In this document: piece by piece, positions 54,955 to 64,000 of the stretch
Layout: each line of letters begins with the position of its first letter
Numbering within the stretch: the stretch's first letter is position 1
From: Paenibacillus allorhizosphaerae
GTDB taxonomy: Bacteria > Bacillota > Bacilli > Paenibacillales > NBRC-103111
Direction of reading: 5' to 3'
DNA: 64,000 nt
Assembly (NCBI RefSeq): GCF_910594985.1
Contig: NZ_CAJVCE010000002.1
Coordinates: 62,001 to 126,000 of the forward strand
Notes under the pieces: generated by a model
Told to the model about the DNA's origin: nothing
What the model saw: only the letters and a program-made list of their open reading frames with translations
Database searches by the model: none
Program-made: the position numbers and the translations under genes

Positions 54955-56160
54955 TCAACCGAACAGGTGCAGCTTCTCGATCCGCTCCACCGCTTCCTGC
55001 AATCTTGACTCCGTGCTAAGCAGCCCCAGCCGCACGTACCCTTCGCCGCTGTCTCCGAAGCCGATGCCCGGCGCGACGACGATTTTCGCCTCCGTGAGCA
55101 GTCGGTCCGCCAGCGATGCGGACGTATAACCTTTCGGAACGGGCAGCCAGGTGAAAAAAGAGCCTTGCGAACGAGTCGCTTGCCAGCCGATGCGGTCCAG
55201 GGAAGCGAAGAGCGCGTCGCGCCGGCTTTGGTAGACGGATACGAGTTCGCTCACGCAATCCTGCGGGCCGGTCAGTGCCGCCGCCGCCGCGACTTGAATG
55301 CCGCCGAACAAGCTGCAGTAATAATGATCCTGAATGAGGTTGATCATCCGGACAACCTCCCGATTGCCGAGTGCAAAGCCGACGCGCCAGCCCGCCATGT
55401 TGTACGTTTTGGACAGCGTATAAAATTCCACACCGACTTCCTTGGCTCCCGGCTGCTGCAAAAAGCTGACCGGCTTCTGTCCGTCGAAACCGATCGCCCC
55501 GTATGCAAAGTCGCTCGCGACAACGATGTTGTGCTTGGCGGCGAAGCGGATCGTTTCATCATAGAAGGAAGCGGGAGCGGACACCGCCGTCGGATTGTTC
55601 GGGTAATTGATGAACATGAGCTTCGCCTTGTTGAGATCGTCCGCCGACAGCTCGCTGTAATCGGGCAAAAAGCGGTTCGACTCGCGGAGCGGCATGAACG
55701 CCATTCGCGCGCCGGACAGCGCGACGCCGGACCAGTAATCGGGGTATCCCGGATCGGGAACGAGGCAGACGTCGCCGGGATTCAGCAGGCACTGGGCGAT
55801 TTCGACGAGACCGGTTTTGCCGCCGAACAAAATCGCGACCTCCGTTTCCGGGTCGAGCTCCACGCCATAATCTTCCTTATATCGACGCGCGACCGCTTCT
55901 TTTAAAAACAAAAATCCGTTAAAAGGCGGGTACCGGTGATACAGCGGATTTTCCGCCGCTTCCTGCAGGGAGCGCACGATATGCGGCGGCGTAGGGCGGT
56001 CGGGATTGCCCTGCCCCAGATTAATCACGTCGTGACCGGCGGCAATTTGCTCGTTCGCTCTGCTCACCAGCTTGGCGAAAAATTGGGTCGGAAGCTCTTG
56101 GATGCGTTCGGCCGGCCGGATTGGAAACGCGCTGACCGAGGATGGACTTGTCGGGTTCAT
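54955..56160 (-). CDS. mtnE: Methionine-salvage aminotransferase
   Basis: 401 residues; GGAGTG 8 nt before the ATG. Fold type I PLP enzyme that converts 2-keto-4-methylthiobutyrate to methionine. Close by memory to B. subtilis MtnE/YkrV: DVINLGQGNPDRPTPPHIV, LFGGKTGLVEIAQCLLNPGD, VPDPGYPDYWSGVALSGA, and the PLP lysine in YTLSKTYNMAGWRVGF. Distinct from the aminotransferase at 35630. Upstream of the pro genes in the same direction, divergent from mtnU. Confidence 0.9.
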   Translation of the reverse strand: MNPTSPSSVSAFPIRPAERIQELPTQFFAKLVSRANEQIAAGHDVINLGQGNPDRPTPPHIVRSLQEAAENPLYHRYPPFNGFLFLKEAVARRYKEDYGVELDPETEVAILFGGKTGLVEIAQCLLNPGDVCLVPDPGYPDYWSGVALSGARMAFMPLRESNRFLPDYSELSADDLNKAKLMFINYPNNPTAVSAPASFYDETIRFAAKHNIVVASDFAYGAIGFDGQKPVSFLQQPGAKEVGVEFYTLSKTYNMAGWRVGFALGNREVVRMINLIQDHYYCSLFGGIQVAAAAALTGPQDCVSELVSVYQSRRDALFASLDRIGWQATRSQGSFFTWLPVPKGYTSASLADRLLTEAKIVVAPGIGFGDSGEGYVRLGLLSTESRLQEAVERIEKLHLFG

Positions 56161-56337
56161 CTATGGTTCACTCCATTTGTGTATAGTCGCTTGAAGCAAT
56201 AAAAAAATACCGTTTATACGGATATGATTAATGTAACATGAAAAACGAACAGTGTATACTGGGCGGCACCGCTCGATTGACGGCAGGAGGCGCGCCGGAT
56301 ATAGGAGAGCCTGTGCGATAATCATCGTATCGTGTCA

Positions 56338-56366
56338 TTGAAGTTGCTGCGCGCTTGCTCTATCAT
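56338..56366 (+). promoter_or_regulatory. Sigma-A promoter of mtnU
   Basis: TTGAAG (56338-56343), 17-nt spacer, TATCAT (56361-56366), about 48 nt before the mtnU ATG. I see no S-box in the 253-nt mtnE-mtnU gap. Confidence 0.6.
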
Positions 56367-56413
56367 TAAGAAGAAATAATGCGATCAAGCAAGGAGAAGG
56401 GTGAAGAATACAG

Positions 56414-57214
56414 ATGTCTCATAAAATATGGAATTTGGCGCTGCTGCAGATGGATATCGCGATCGGCGAGCCGGAGCGCAATTTTGCCAAGCTGGAACAA
56501 ATGTTGGAGCAGGCGGTGGCGCACGAAACGAAACCGGACGTGATCCTGTTTCCGGAGATGTGGAACACCGGTTATGCACTGGAGCAAATTCACGAGCTGT
56601 CCGATGTGGATGGAGAGCGTACGCAAGCTGTGCTGTCGGCCTTTAGCCGAAAGCACGGCGTCATGATCATCGGCGGCTCGATCGCGGAGAAAAAAGCCGG
56701 CGGCGTCTACAATACAATGTACGCTTACGATAGGGAAGGCCGGCGGGTTGCGGATTATTCAAAAATCCATTTGTTCCGCCTGATGGAAGAAGAAAAGTTT
56801 TTGCAAAGCGGCGACCGGGCCGGGCAGCTGGAACTGGACGGCGTACCGGCCGGCATGATGATCTGCTACGACATCCGCTTCCCGGAACTGACGAGGAAGC
56901 TGGCGCTCGGCGGCGCGCAAATCTTGTTTGTTCCGGCCGAATGGCCGAATCCGCGGCTGCATCATTGGCGTACGCTGCTGATGGCGCGCGCGATTGAAAA
57001 CCAAATGTTCGTCGTCTCCTGCAACCGGGTCGGCATCATCGGAACGACGGAGTTTTTCGGTCATTCCATGGTCGTCGATCCGTGGGGCGAGGTGCTGGCG
57101 GAAGGCGATGAAACGGAACAAATTATTCGCGCCAAAGTCGATTTGGGGACCGTTCCGGAAGTGCGCAGCCGCATCCCGATCTTCGAGGACCGCAGACCTC
57201 ATTTGTATGAGTGA
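56414..57214 (+). CDS. mtnU: Carbon-nitrogen hydrolase (MtnU/omega-amidase type)
   Basis: 266 residues. Nitrilase superfamily with the Glu-Lys-Cys triad E48 (FPEMWNTGYAL), K117 (DYSKIHLF) and C151 (MICYDIRFPEL). Family members hydrolyse 2-oxoglutaramate or 2-oxosuccinamate, the product left when glutamine or asparagine donates the amino group to keto acids, as MtnE does. Divergent neighbour of mtnE, as ykrU is near ykrV in B. subtilis. Confidence 0.85.
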   Translation: MSHKIWNLALLQMDIAIGEPERNFAKLEQMLEQAVAHETKPDVILFPEMWNTGYALEQIHELSDVDGERTQAVLSAFSRKHGVMIIGGSIAEKKAGGVYNTMYAYDREGRRVADYSKIHLFRLMEEEKFLQSGDRAGQLELDGVPAGMMICYDIRFPELTRKLALGGAQILFVPAEWPNPRLHHWRTLLMARAIENQMFVVSCNRVGIIGTTEFFGHSMVVDPWGEVLAEGDETEQIIRAKVDLGTVPEVRSRIPIFEDRRPHLYE

Positions 57215-57307
57215 AGCTGCCAACGGCTGGCTTCGCGGCTTCTTGTGGAATGCGCGTTACGCCTGGATCAGCGCGGAATGAGCATACCTAACGTCATCCC
57301 AGGCCGA

Positions 57308-58201
57308 TCACATCTGCGGCTTCATCACTTCACGGAACGTATCCATGAAGGCGGCGACCGCCTTCGACAAGTAACGTCCTTTGCGGTATGCCACGACCAG
57401 CGTCCGCGTCGGACGATTTGAGAGCGGCAAGTAGGCGGGAGCGATCTCGCTCCATCGCCCTCTCGACACCATATGGGGCACGAAAGCGATGCCCATGCCG
57501 GCCGCTACGAGCGACTGAACGGTCTCGATGTTGCTGCTCTCGAACACGATTCTCGGCGTAAATCCGGCCTTGCTGCACAATTGCAGCGTAATTTGCCGGA
57601 AACCTTGCCCTTTTTTGAGCGCGATAAACGGCTCGTCCTTCAGCAGTTCGAGATCGGCAGGAATGGAAGAATGCGCAAGCGAGTGATTCGGCGGGACGGC
57701 AAGGACGATCTCCTCTTCGATGACGGCTTCAAAGTCTAGCGCTTCATCGGAAAGCGGCAGCGATAGCAGGCTGATGTCGGCCCCGCCGCTCGCCGTCAAG
57801 TTTTCAAGGTTCGCCGACGTGTCCTCGACAAGCACAATCTCGATTTCCGGGTAACGCTCTTGAAACACCGGGAGTACTAGCGGCAGCACATGCGCTCCGG
57901 TAATCGGCAAGCTGCCGACGACAAGCTTGCCTTTGCGCATTTGCGAGATATCGTCCATCTCGATTTTGAGCTGCTCGACCATGTCGAGAATGTTTTGCGC
58001 TTTTTCCACGAACAGCGCTCCGGCATGGGTGACTTCCACCGAGTTCGTCGTTCTTTGGAACAACAGAACGCCGATCTCTTTCTCCAGCTTCGACAGCTGC
58101 TGGCTTAAGGATGGCTGGGCGATGTGCAGTTTCTCAGCGGCGCGAGAAAAATTTTTTTCAATGGCGATTTGCAAGGCGTACTGGAGTTGACGCAATTCCA
58201 T
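57308..58201 (-). CDS. LysR-family transcriptional regulator
   Basis: 297 residues. N-terminal winged helix-turn-helix (1-60: LQYALQIAIEKNFSRAAEKLHIAQPSLSQQLSKLEKEIG) and a periplasmic-binding-protein-like effector domain (about 90-295). Divergent from leuC with a 175-nt gap containing dyads, so it may regulate leuCD and itself. I do not recognise a specific orthologue; its length and pattern resemble CcpC/CysL-type regulators, and the effector is unknown. Confidence 0.9.
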   Translation of the reverse strand: MELRQLQYALQIAIEKNFSRAAEKLHIAQPSLSQQLSKLEKEIGVLLFQRTTNSVEVTHAGALFVEKAQNILDMVEQLKIEMDDISQMRKGKLVVGSLPITGAHVLPLVLPVFQERYPEIEIVLVEDTSANLENLTASGGADISLLSLPLSDEALDFEAVIEEEIVLAVPPNHSLAHSSIPADLELLKDEPFIALKKGQGFRQITLQLCSKAGFTPRIVFESSNIETVQSLVAAGMGIAFVPHMVSRGRWSEIAPAYLPLSNRPTRTLVVAYRKGRYLSKAVAAFMDTFREVMKPQM

Positions 58202-58252
58202 CGGGGAACTCTCCTTTTATTGTAATCGAGCGAGAATGTGACTGTAGGATGT

Positions 58253-58319
58253 TATAGCAAAAACCTATCAATGCTATAGATATTATATCTTGGATCAATG
58301 AAGATGGAAATGGTACGAT
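58253..58319. promoter_or_regulatory. leuC promoter with candidate LysR operator dyads
   Basis: TATAGC (58253-58258) and GCTATA (58273-58278) form a 6-bp dyad; TATC-N9-GATA (58266-58282) overlaps it and has the ATC-N9-GAT form common at LysR sites. Downstream, TTGGAT (58290-58295) and TACGAT (58314-58319) with TGG before it form a weak extended -10 promoter for leuC, as expected for an activated promoter. Assignments are by sequence pattern only. Confidence 0.5.
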
Positions 58320-58376
58320 AGGTACTATCCAATATGCAATCATTTTTGGCATACCTAATTAATTGAGGTGGAAACG

Positions 58377-59795
<1,419 letters not shown>

Positions 59796-59828
59796 TATAA
59801 ATTTTATCGATGTGAGGAGTAAACGGAC

Positions 59829-60434
59829 ATGGAAGCTTTTAAACAGCATACCGGTATTGTGGGCCCGGTGGACCGCGTCAATGTAGACACGGACGCCATT
59901 ATCCCCAAGCAATTTTTGAAGCGGATCGAGCGCTCCGGCTTCGGCCAGTTTTTGTTCTTTGAATGGCGCTTTGACCAAAGCGGCAAGGAAATTTCGAGCT
60001 TCAGCCTGAACCAGCCCCGTTATCAAGGCGCTTCGGTGCTGATCTCCCGCGCCAACTTCGGCTGCGGTTCCTCCCGCGAGCATGCGCCTTGGGCGATTCA
60101 GGACTACGGATTCCGGGTGATCATCGCGCCGTCCTATGCCGACATTTTTTACAACAACTGCTTCAAAAACGGCATTTTGCCGATCAAGCTGAGCGAGGAG
60201 CAAGTGGAAGACCTGTTCCAACGCACGGCGGCAACAGAAGGTTACAAGTTGAACGTGGATCTTGAGAACAAGACGATTACGGACGACCAAGGCCTCTCCA
60301 TCAACTTCGAACTGGATGAGCACCGCCGCCAGTTCCTGCTGCAAGGGCTTGACGATATCGGCCTGACACTGCAGCACGAAGATAAAATCTCGCAATACGA
60401 AGCGGCGCACGGCGCGCGTCTTGCGTACAAATAA
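59829..60434 (+). CDS. leuD: 3-isopropylmalate dehydratase small subunit
   Basis: 201 residues; TGAGGAG upstream. Swivelling domain that completes the LeuC active site: [40 protein letters not shown]. Usual length is about 200. 33 nt after leuC, then a terminator. Confidence 0.96.
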   Translation: MEAFKQHTGIVGPVDRVNVDTDAIIPKQFLKRIERSGFGQFLFFEWRFDQSGKEISSFSLNQPRYQGASVLISRANFGCGSSREHAPWAIQDYGFRVIIAPSYADIFYNNCFKNGILPIKLSEEQVEDLFQRTAATEGYKLNVDLENKTITDDQGLSINFELDEHRRQFLLQGLDDIGLTLQHEDKISQYEAAHGARLAYK

Positions 60435-60446
60435 TTGCAATACGAT

Positions 60447-60488
60447 CAGCCTGTCAGGTCCGTAAGGACCAGGCAGGCTTTTCTTTTT
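60447..60488 (+). terminator. Rho-independent terminator after leuD
   Basis: AGCCTGTCAGGTCC pairs with GGACCAGGCAGGCT (one bulged base) around GTAA, followed by TTTTCTTTTT. Confidence 0.85.
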
Positions 60489-60508
60489 CGAGCGAAAGAA
60501 ACGCCGCT

Positions 60509-60542
60509 TTTAAAGACAAGAGCTCTCCCGCTATAATGGGAG
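60509..60542 (+). promoter_or_regulatory. Sigma-A promoter of the second murF gene, with dyad over the -10
   Basis: TTTAAA (60509-60514), 17-nt spacer, TATAAT (60532-60537). CTCCC (60525-60529) and GGGAG (60538-60542) are inverted around the -10, which could be an operator. Confidence 0.55.
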
Positions 60543-60560
60543 GAGCGGGGGTGGGTCATT

Positions 60561-61955
60561 ATGATCAAACGTACATTAGCGGAAATCGAACGAATGGCGC
60601 AAGGCGAAGGGCTGAACCTTGATTACGGCAGTATATTGGCGCAAGGCGTTTCCATTGACTCCAGAACGATCATCCCGGGACAGCTTTTCGTCCCGATCGT
60701 TCGCATCGATGACGGGCACCGATATGTAGAGGAAGCGTTAAGGAAGGGAGCTGCCGCATCCCTCTGGCAGAAAGATCACCCGAATCCTCCAGAAGGCTTC
60801 CCGGTCATTATGGTCGAAGATATGCTGACCGCGCTTCAACAGTTGGCGGCCGCATATCGCCGTCAGCTCCCTGTCAAGGTGATTGCAGTCACCGGCAGCA
60901 ACGGAAAGACGTCCACGAAAGATATGCTGGATGCCATATTTCGCAGGGCTTACCGGGTTTATAAAACACAGGGCAATTTGAACAGTCAAGTCGGCGTCCC
61001 GTTGACGCTGCTGGATATAAATGAAACGGACGACTTCGCGATTGTCGAGATGGGCATGAGCGAGCGGGGGCAGATCCAACGTTTGTCGCTGCTTGCTCGT
61101 CCGGATGCGGCGATCATTACGATGATCGGTTTGTCGCATTTGACGCAGCTCGGTTCAAGGGAAGAAATTGCGGCTGCAAAGCTCGAAATCGTGGCAGGGC
61201 TGAAACCGGACGGGGCGCTGATCATCAACGGGGATGAGCCGTTATTGACCGGTTGCGATACGATACGGCAGCAGAAGGGTGGGGCGAACGTAATCCGTTT
61301 CGGTCTGCAAGCCGGGAATACATACGCCGCTGCGAATGAGAAACAGTCGGATCACGGCATTTCGTTCCAAATCAACGGCCATCCGGAGGAATTGGAGCTC
61401 CCCTTGCTCGGCTTGCATCATATCGGCAATGCGCTTGCCGCGTATGCGGCAGCCGACTTTTTCGGATTATCCCACGAACAAATCGCCGAGGGATTGCGGC
61501 AAGTGACCTTGACGCCCATGCGCATGGAGCGTGTCCGCACCAGAACAGGCTATCATGTCATTAACGATGCATGGAACGCTTCGCCCGCTTCGATGGAAGC
61601 GGCGATCCGCAGCTTGGCCGGGTTGTCCGGTTACCGCCAAAAGTTTCTTGTGCTCGGCGATATGCTGGAGCTGGGGGACCGCGAGAAGGAGTATCACTTG
61701 GAAATAGGCCGAGGCATTCCAAGGGGCGGAGTCGATTACGTGTACACGCTTGGGAAGCTTGGAAAGGCGATCGCCGAAGGGGCTGTCGCCGCTTCTTTTC
61801 CTGCCGAACGAGTACGTTCATTCGACAGAATGGAATCGCTGGCTGAACACTTAATGAATACGGCGCATGCAGCGAGTGACGTCATTTTGATCAAAGGCTC
61901 GAGAGGGATGCAAATGGAAACGTTGATCGGGCTACTGGATAAATACGAACCGTAA
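60561..61955 (+). CDS. Second MurF-like UDP-MurNAc-tripeptide--D-Ala-D-Ala ligase
   Basis: 464 residues. A paralogue of the dcw-cluster MurF (10344-11771): same domain layout and P-loop GSNGKTS (112-118; GSNGKTT in the cluster copy), EMGMSERGQIQRL and ITMIGLSHLTQLGS. In the conserved C-terminal stretch it has NDAWNASPASMEAAI where the cluster copy has NDAYNASPASMKAAI. All expected functional motifs are intact, so it is probably an active ligase with altered specificity or condition of use, possibly for sporulation or a modified stem peptide; that is inference. It has its own promoter and is followed by a 189-nt gap. Confidence 0.85.
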   Translation: MIKRTLAEIERMAQGEGLNLDYGSILAQGVSIDSRTIIPGQLFVPIVRIDDGHRYVEEALRKGAAASLWQKDHPNPPEGFPVIMVEDMLTALQQLAAAYRRQLPVKVIAVTGSNGKTSTKDMLDAIFRRAYRVYKTQGNLNSQVGVPLTLLDINETDDFAIVEMGMSERGQIQRLSLLARPDAAIITMIGLSHLTQLGSREEIAAAKLEIVAGLKPDGALIINGDEPLLTGCDTIRQQKGGANVIRFGLQAGNTYAAANEKQSDHGISFQINGHPEELELPLLGLHHIGNALAAYAAADFFGLSHEQIAEGLRQVTLTPMRMERVRTRTGYHVINDAWNASPASMEAAIRSLAGLSGYRQKFLVLGDMLELGDREKEYHLEIGRGIPRGGVDYVYTLGKLGKAIAEGAVAASFPAERVRSFDRMESLAEHLMNTAHAASDVILIKGSRGMQMETLIGLLDKYEP

Positions 61956-62144
61956 CGGGCTGAGGAGCTGGAGCATAAACCCGGCAGCCATCGTTTTTCC
62001 CCCTGGGCGTGGATGGTTGCTCTCCTCTCTTTGCTACGGGAGGAAGAAGGCCGGGTTATCCGCTTCTTGTGATCTTTCTATCAGCATGCGTTCGAACATA
62101 CGTATATAATAGAATAGGGAGAGTAGCGAAGGGGGGCAGCACGA

Positions 62145-63017
62145 ATGACAGTAGGCAAAATCGGCGTCGTGGGCGCCGGCACAATGGGACAAGGGATTGC
62201 CGAGATGATTGCGGCTCGCGGACTCGAGGTCGTTTTGATCGACAAAAATGCGGAGAAGCTGGAACGGGCACGGCAAAGCATCGAGATGAGCCTGGACAAG
62301 CAATTGGAGAAATGGGCGATTACGGCGGCGGAGAAAAAAATCATTTCGAGCAAAATTCATTTGGAAACGGATTGGCCATTGCTGTCGGGTTGCGATATGG
62401 TCATTGAATCCGTGAACGAGGAGCTTGAGCTCAAGAAAGAAGTGTTTCGGCAGCTGGATGCCTTGTGCCCCGAACCGGTTATTTTGGCGAGCAACACGTC
62501 GACGCTCAGCTTGACCGAAATGGCGGCGACCACGGCCCGGCCGGAACGCGTGATTGGACTTCATTTTGTTTATCCCGTTTCAAAAATACATTTGGTGGAA
62601 ATTATAAGAGGGCTTAAAACAAGCGATGACACGTTCGCGCGAACGAAGCGCTTTGTCGAGGAAACGATTCAGACCCGCGGCATCCAGGTATACGAATCGC
62701 CCGGTTTCGTGACGACGCGGCTCATATGCGTGTTGATTAACGAAGCGATGCACGTATTGTCGGAGCGGGTTGCGAGCGCAGAGGATATCGACAGCGCAAT
62801 GCGCCTCGGCTATGATTTCCGATACGGGCCGCTCGAGATGGCCGACCGGTTCGGACTCGATTCCATCCTCGATGCGATGGAACGGATGTTCCGCGAATTC
62901 GGCGATGTGAAATACCGGCCGGCCGTGCTGCTCAAGCAAATGGTGCGCGCAGGGCAGCTCGGGACCAAGACGGGTCACGGTTTTTTCAGCTACGACAGGG
63001 ACGGTGACCGGATATGA
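62145..63017 (+). CDS. 3-hydroxyacyl-CoA dehydrogenase family protein (atypical)
   Basis: 290 residues; AAGGGGGG upstream. NAD Rossmann motif GAGTMG (10-15) and the 3HCDH C-terminal domain (about 185-285, GFVTTRLICVLINEAM, DSAMRLGYDFRYGPLEMADRFG). The catalytic His is kept (H140), and Glu152, but the usual HFFNP is HFVYP and the conserved Asn of the FVVNR motif is Thr191 (GFVTTR). It may therefore act poorly on ordinary 3-hydroxyacyl-CoA or use another substrate. Overlaps ackA by 4 nt (ATGA). A TATAAT at 62105 with a poor -35 may be its promoter. Confidence 0.85.
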   Translation: MTVGKIGVVGAGTMGQGIAEMIAARGLEVVLIDKNAEKLERARQSIEMSLDKQLEKWAITAAEKKIISSKIHLETDWPLLSGCDMVIESVNEELELKKEVFRQLDALCPEPVILASNTSTLSLTEMAATTARPERVIGLHFVYPVSKIHLVEIIRGLKTSDDTFARTKRFVEETIQTRGIQVYESPGFVTTRLICVLINEAMHVLSERVASAEDIDSAMRLGYDFRYGPLEMADRFGLDSILDAMERMFREFGDVKYRPAVLLKQMVRAGQLGTKTGHGFFSYDRDGDRI

Positions 63018-64000
63018 ACATTCTTGTCATCAATGCAGGCAGTTCTTCGGTGAAATTCCAATTGTACGACATGCGGGACGAAACGGTTATCGCCGCAGGC
63101 AAAGTCGAGCGAATTGGAATGGATTCGGCGATTGTGACGTACGAACCGGCAGGCAAGCCGGAGGTTCATGAAGTACAGGAAATATTGGAGCATACGACGG
63201 CCATCCGCAAAGTGCTTGACTTGATCGTTCATCCGGAGCACGGCGTGTTGCAATCGGCAAGCGAGATTCAGGCCGTAGGGCACCGGGTCGTTCACGGCGG
63301 CGAATCGTTCGCCAGCTCCGTTCTGGTCGATGAAGAGGTAAAGCGGGAAATTAAGCGGCTGTTCGAGCTTGCGCCGCTGCATAATCCTGCGCATATGCAA
63401 GGCATTTTGGCGGTGGAAGCCAACATGCCGGATGTGCCGCAGGCGGTCGTGTTCGATACGGCATTCCACCAGACGATGCCGCCGGTCGCATACTTGTATC
63501 CGATTCCCTCCGTTCTGTACAAGCGGCATAAGATTCGCCGATACGGTTTTCACGGCACGTCCCACGCTTACGTCAGCGAACGGACGGCGGCGGTACTCGG
63601 CCGGCCGCTCGAAGAGTTGAAGCTGATCACATGTCATATCGGCAACGGCGCTAGCTGCACGGCGATCATGAACGGTCGCTCCATCGACACGAGCATGGGC
63701 ATGACGCCGCTGGAAGGACTCATGATGGGGACGCGCAGCGGGGATATCGATCCGGCGATCGTGCCGTTCGCGATGGGGAAAGAAGACCTGACCTTGAGCG
63801 AGGTCAATTCCATGCTCAATAAGCATAGCGGACTGATGGCGGTTTCGCGACTCGGCAGCGATATGCGCGAAATCCAGCAGGCGATGGCGGACGGAGACCC
63901 GAACGCGAAGCTGGCTTTTGACATGTACGAATACCGGCTGCGCAAATACATCGGCTCTTATGCGGCGGCGATGAACGGGCTGGACGCAATCGTGTTTACG
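63014..64000 (+). CDS. ackA: Acetate kinase, 3'-truncated by the window end
   Basis: First 329 codons, of about 400 in the family; the frame is open to the last base. The ATG overlaps the upstream stop codon (ATGA). ASKHA-fold kinase that interconverts acetate plus ATP and acetyl phosphate. Signatures: MNILVINAGSSSVKFQLYDM, GHRVVHGGESF, FDTAFHQTMPP, YGFHGTSHAYVS, THIGNG-type CHIGNGASCTAIMNG and DTSMGMTPLEGLMMGTRSGDIDPA. The acetate-kinase-type PLEGLMMGTRSGD argues against butyrate kinase. Confidence 0.95.
   Translation, partial: MNILVINAGSSSVKFQLYDMRDETVIAAGKVERIGMDSAIVTYEPAGKPEVHEVQEILEHTTAIRKVLDLIVHPEHGVLQSASEIQAVGHRVVHGGESFASSVLVDEEVKREIKRLFELAPLHNPAHMQGILAVEANMPDVPQAVVFDTAFHQTMPPVAYLYPIPSVLYKRHKIRRYGFHGTSHAYVSERTAAVLGRPLEELKLITCHIGNGASCTAIMNGRSIDTSMGMTPLEGLMMGTRSGDIDPAIVPFAMGKEDLTLSEVNSMLNKHSGLMAVSRLGSDMREIQQAMADGDPNAKLAFDMYEYRLRKYIGSYAAAMNGLDAIVFT

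Noticed and set aside
56161-56413. S-box (SAM riboswitch) in the mtnE-mtnU gap
   Set aside because: The conserved AGAG and GGA core segments of the S-box are not found on either strand.
58202-58376. Leucine T-box before leuC
   Set aside because: No GGTGGTACCGCG element or attenuator terminator in the gap.

Overview
The window looks like a chromosomal segment of a spore-forming, moderately GC-rich Firmicute, most likely Paenibacillaceae (Paenibacillus, Cohnella or a relative). Reasons: the division and cell-wall (dcw) cluster runs directly into the sporulation genes spoIIGA-sigE-sigG and then ylmC-pgeF-ylmE-sepF-ylmG-ylmH-divIVA-ileS-ylyA-lspA-ylyB-pyr, which is the Bacillus subtilis order; ribosome-binding sites are strong AGGAGG types with many TTG and GTG starts; regulation uses T-boxes and a PyrR attenuator; MurE carries the DNPR motif for meso-diaminopimelate; and lysine/DAP is made by the acetylase branch. 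The assignment rests on recalled synteny and motifs, not on a search.

Layout. 1-2286: 3' part of ahcY, then a DUF4349 lipoprotein. 2311-22700: dcw cluster mraZ-rsmH-ftsL-pbpB-spoVD-murE-murF-mraY-murD-ftsW/spoVE-murG-murB-murA-divIB-ftsA-ftsZ, with a MraZ operator array in front. 22810-25645: spoIIGA-sigE-sigG with recognisable sporulation promoters. 25676-33185: ylm/sepF/divIVA block and ileS behind a T-box. 33248-36799: ylyA-like gene (minus), lspA, rluD, patA. 37074-39008 (minus): acetyl-DAP deacetylase and dapH, the latter behind an unusual leader of tandem hairpin repeats. 39286-48460: pyr operon (pyrR-B-C-carA-carB-pyrF-pyrE) behind a PyrR attenuator. 48492-56160 (minus): mtnE, then a proline-type T-box, proB-proA-proC and mtnW-mtnX-mtnB. 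56338-57214: divergent mtnU. 57308-60488: LysR regulator divergent from leuCD. 60509-64000: a second murF paralogue, an atypical 3-hydroxyacyl-CoA dehydrogenase and the 5' part of ackA.

How the genes work together. The first half makes lipid II (MurA-F, MraY, MurG) and the septal machinery that uses it (FtsA, FtsZ, SepF, FtsL, DivIB, PBP2B, FtsW, DivIVA), plus the sporulation branch (SpoVD, SpoIIGA/sigma-E, sigma-G). PatA, the deacetylase and DapH supply the meso-DAP that MurE adds. The second half is amino-acid and nucleotide biosynthesis with RNA-based attenuation.

Most of the window is conserved core genome and I did not find a defence system, prophage, insertion sequence, CRISPR array, tRNA or rRNA gene. 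The observations most worth checking are: (1) the 46-bp tandem hairpin array in the dapH leader; (2) a tightly packed proBAC-mtnWXB operon that appears to place methionine salvage under a proline T-box; (3) a hydroxyacyl-CoA dehydrogenase lacking the usual catalytic Asn and translationally coupled to ackA; (4) a second MurF with its own promoter.
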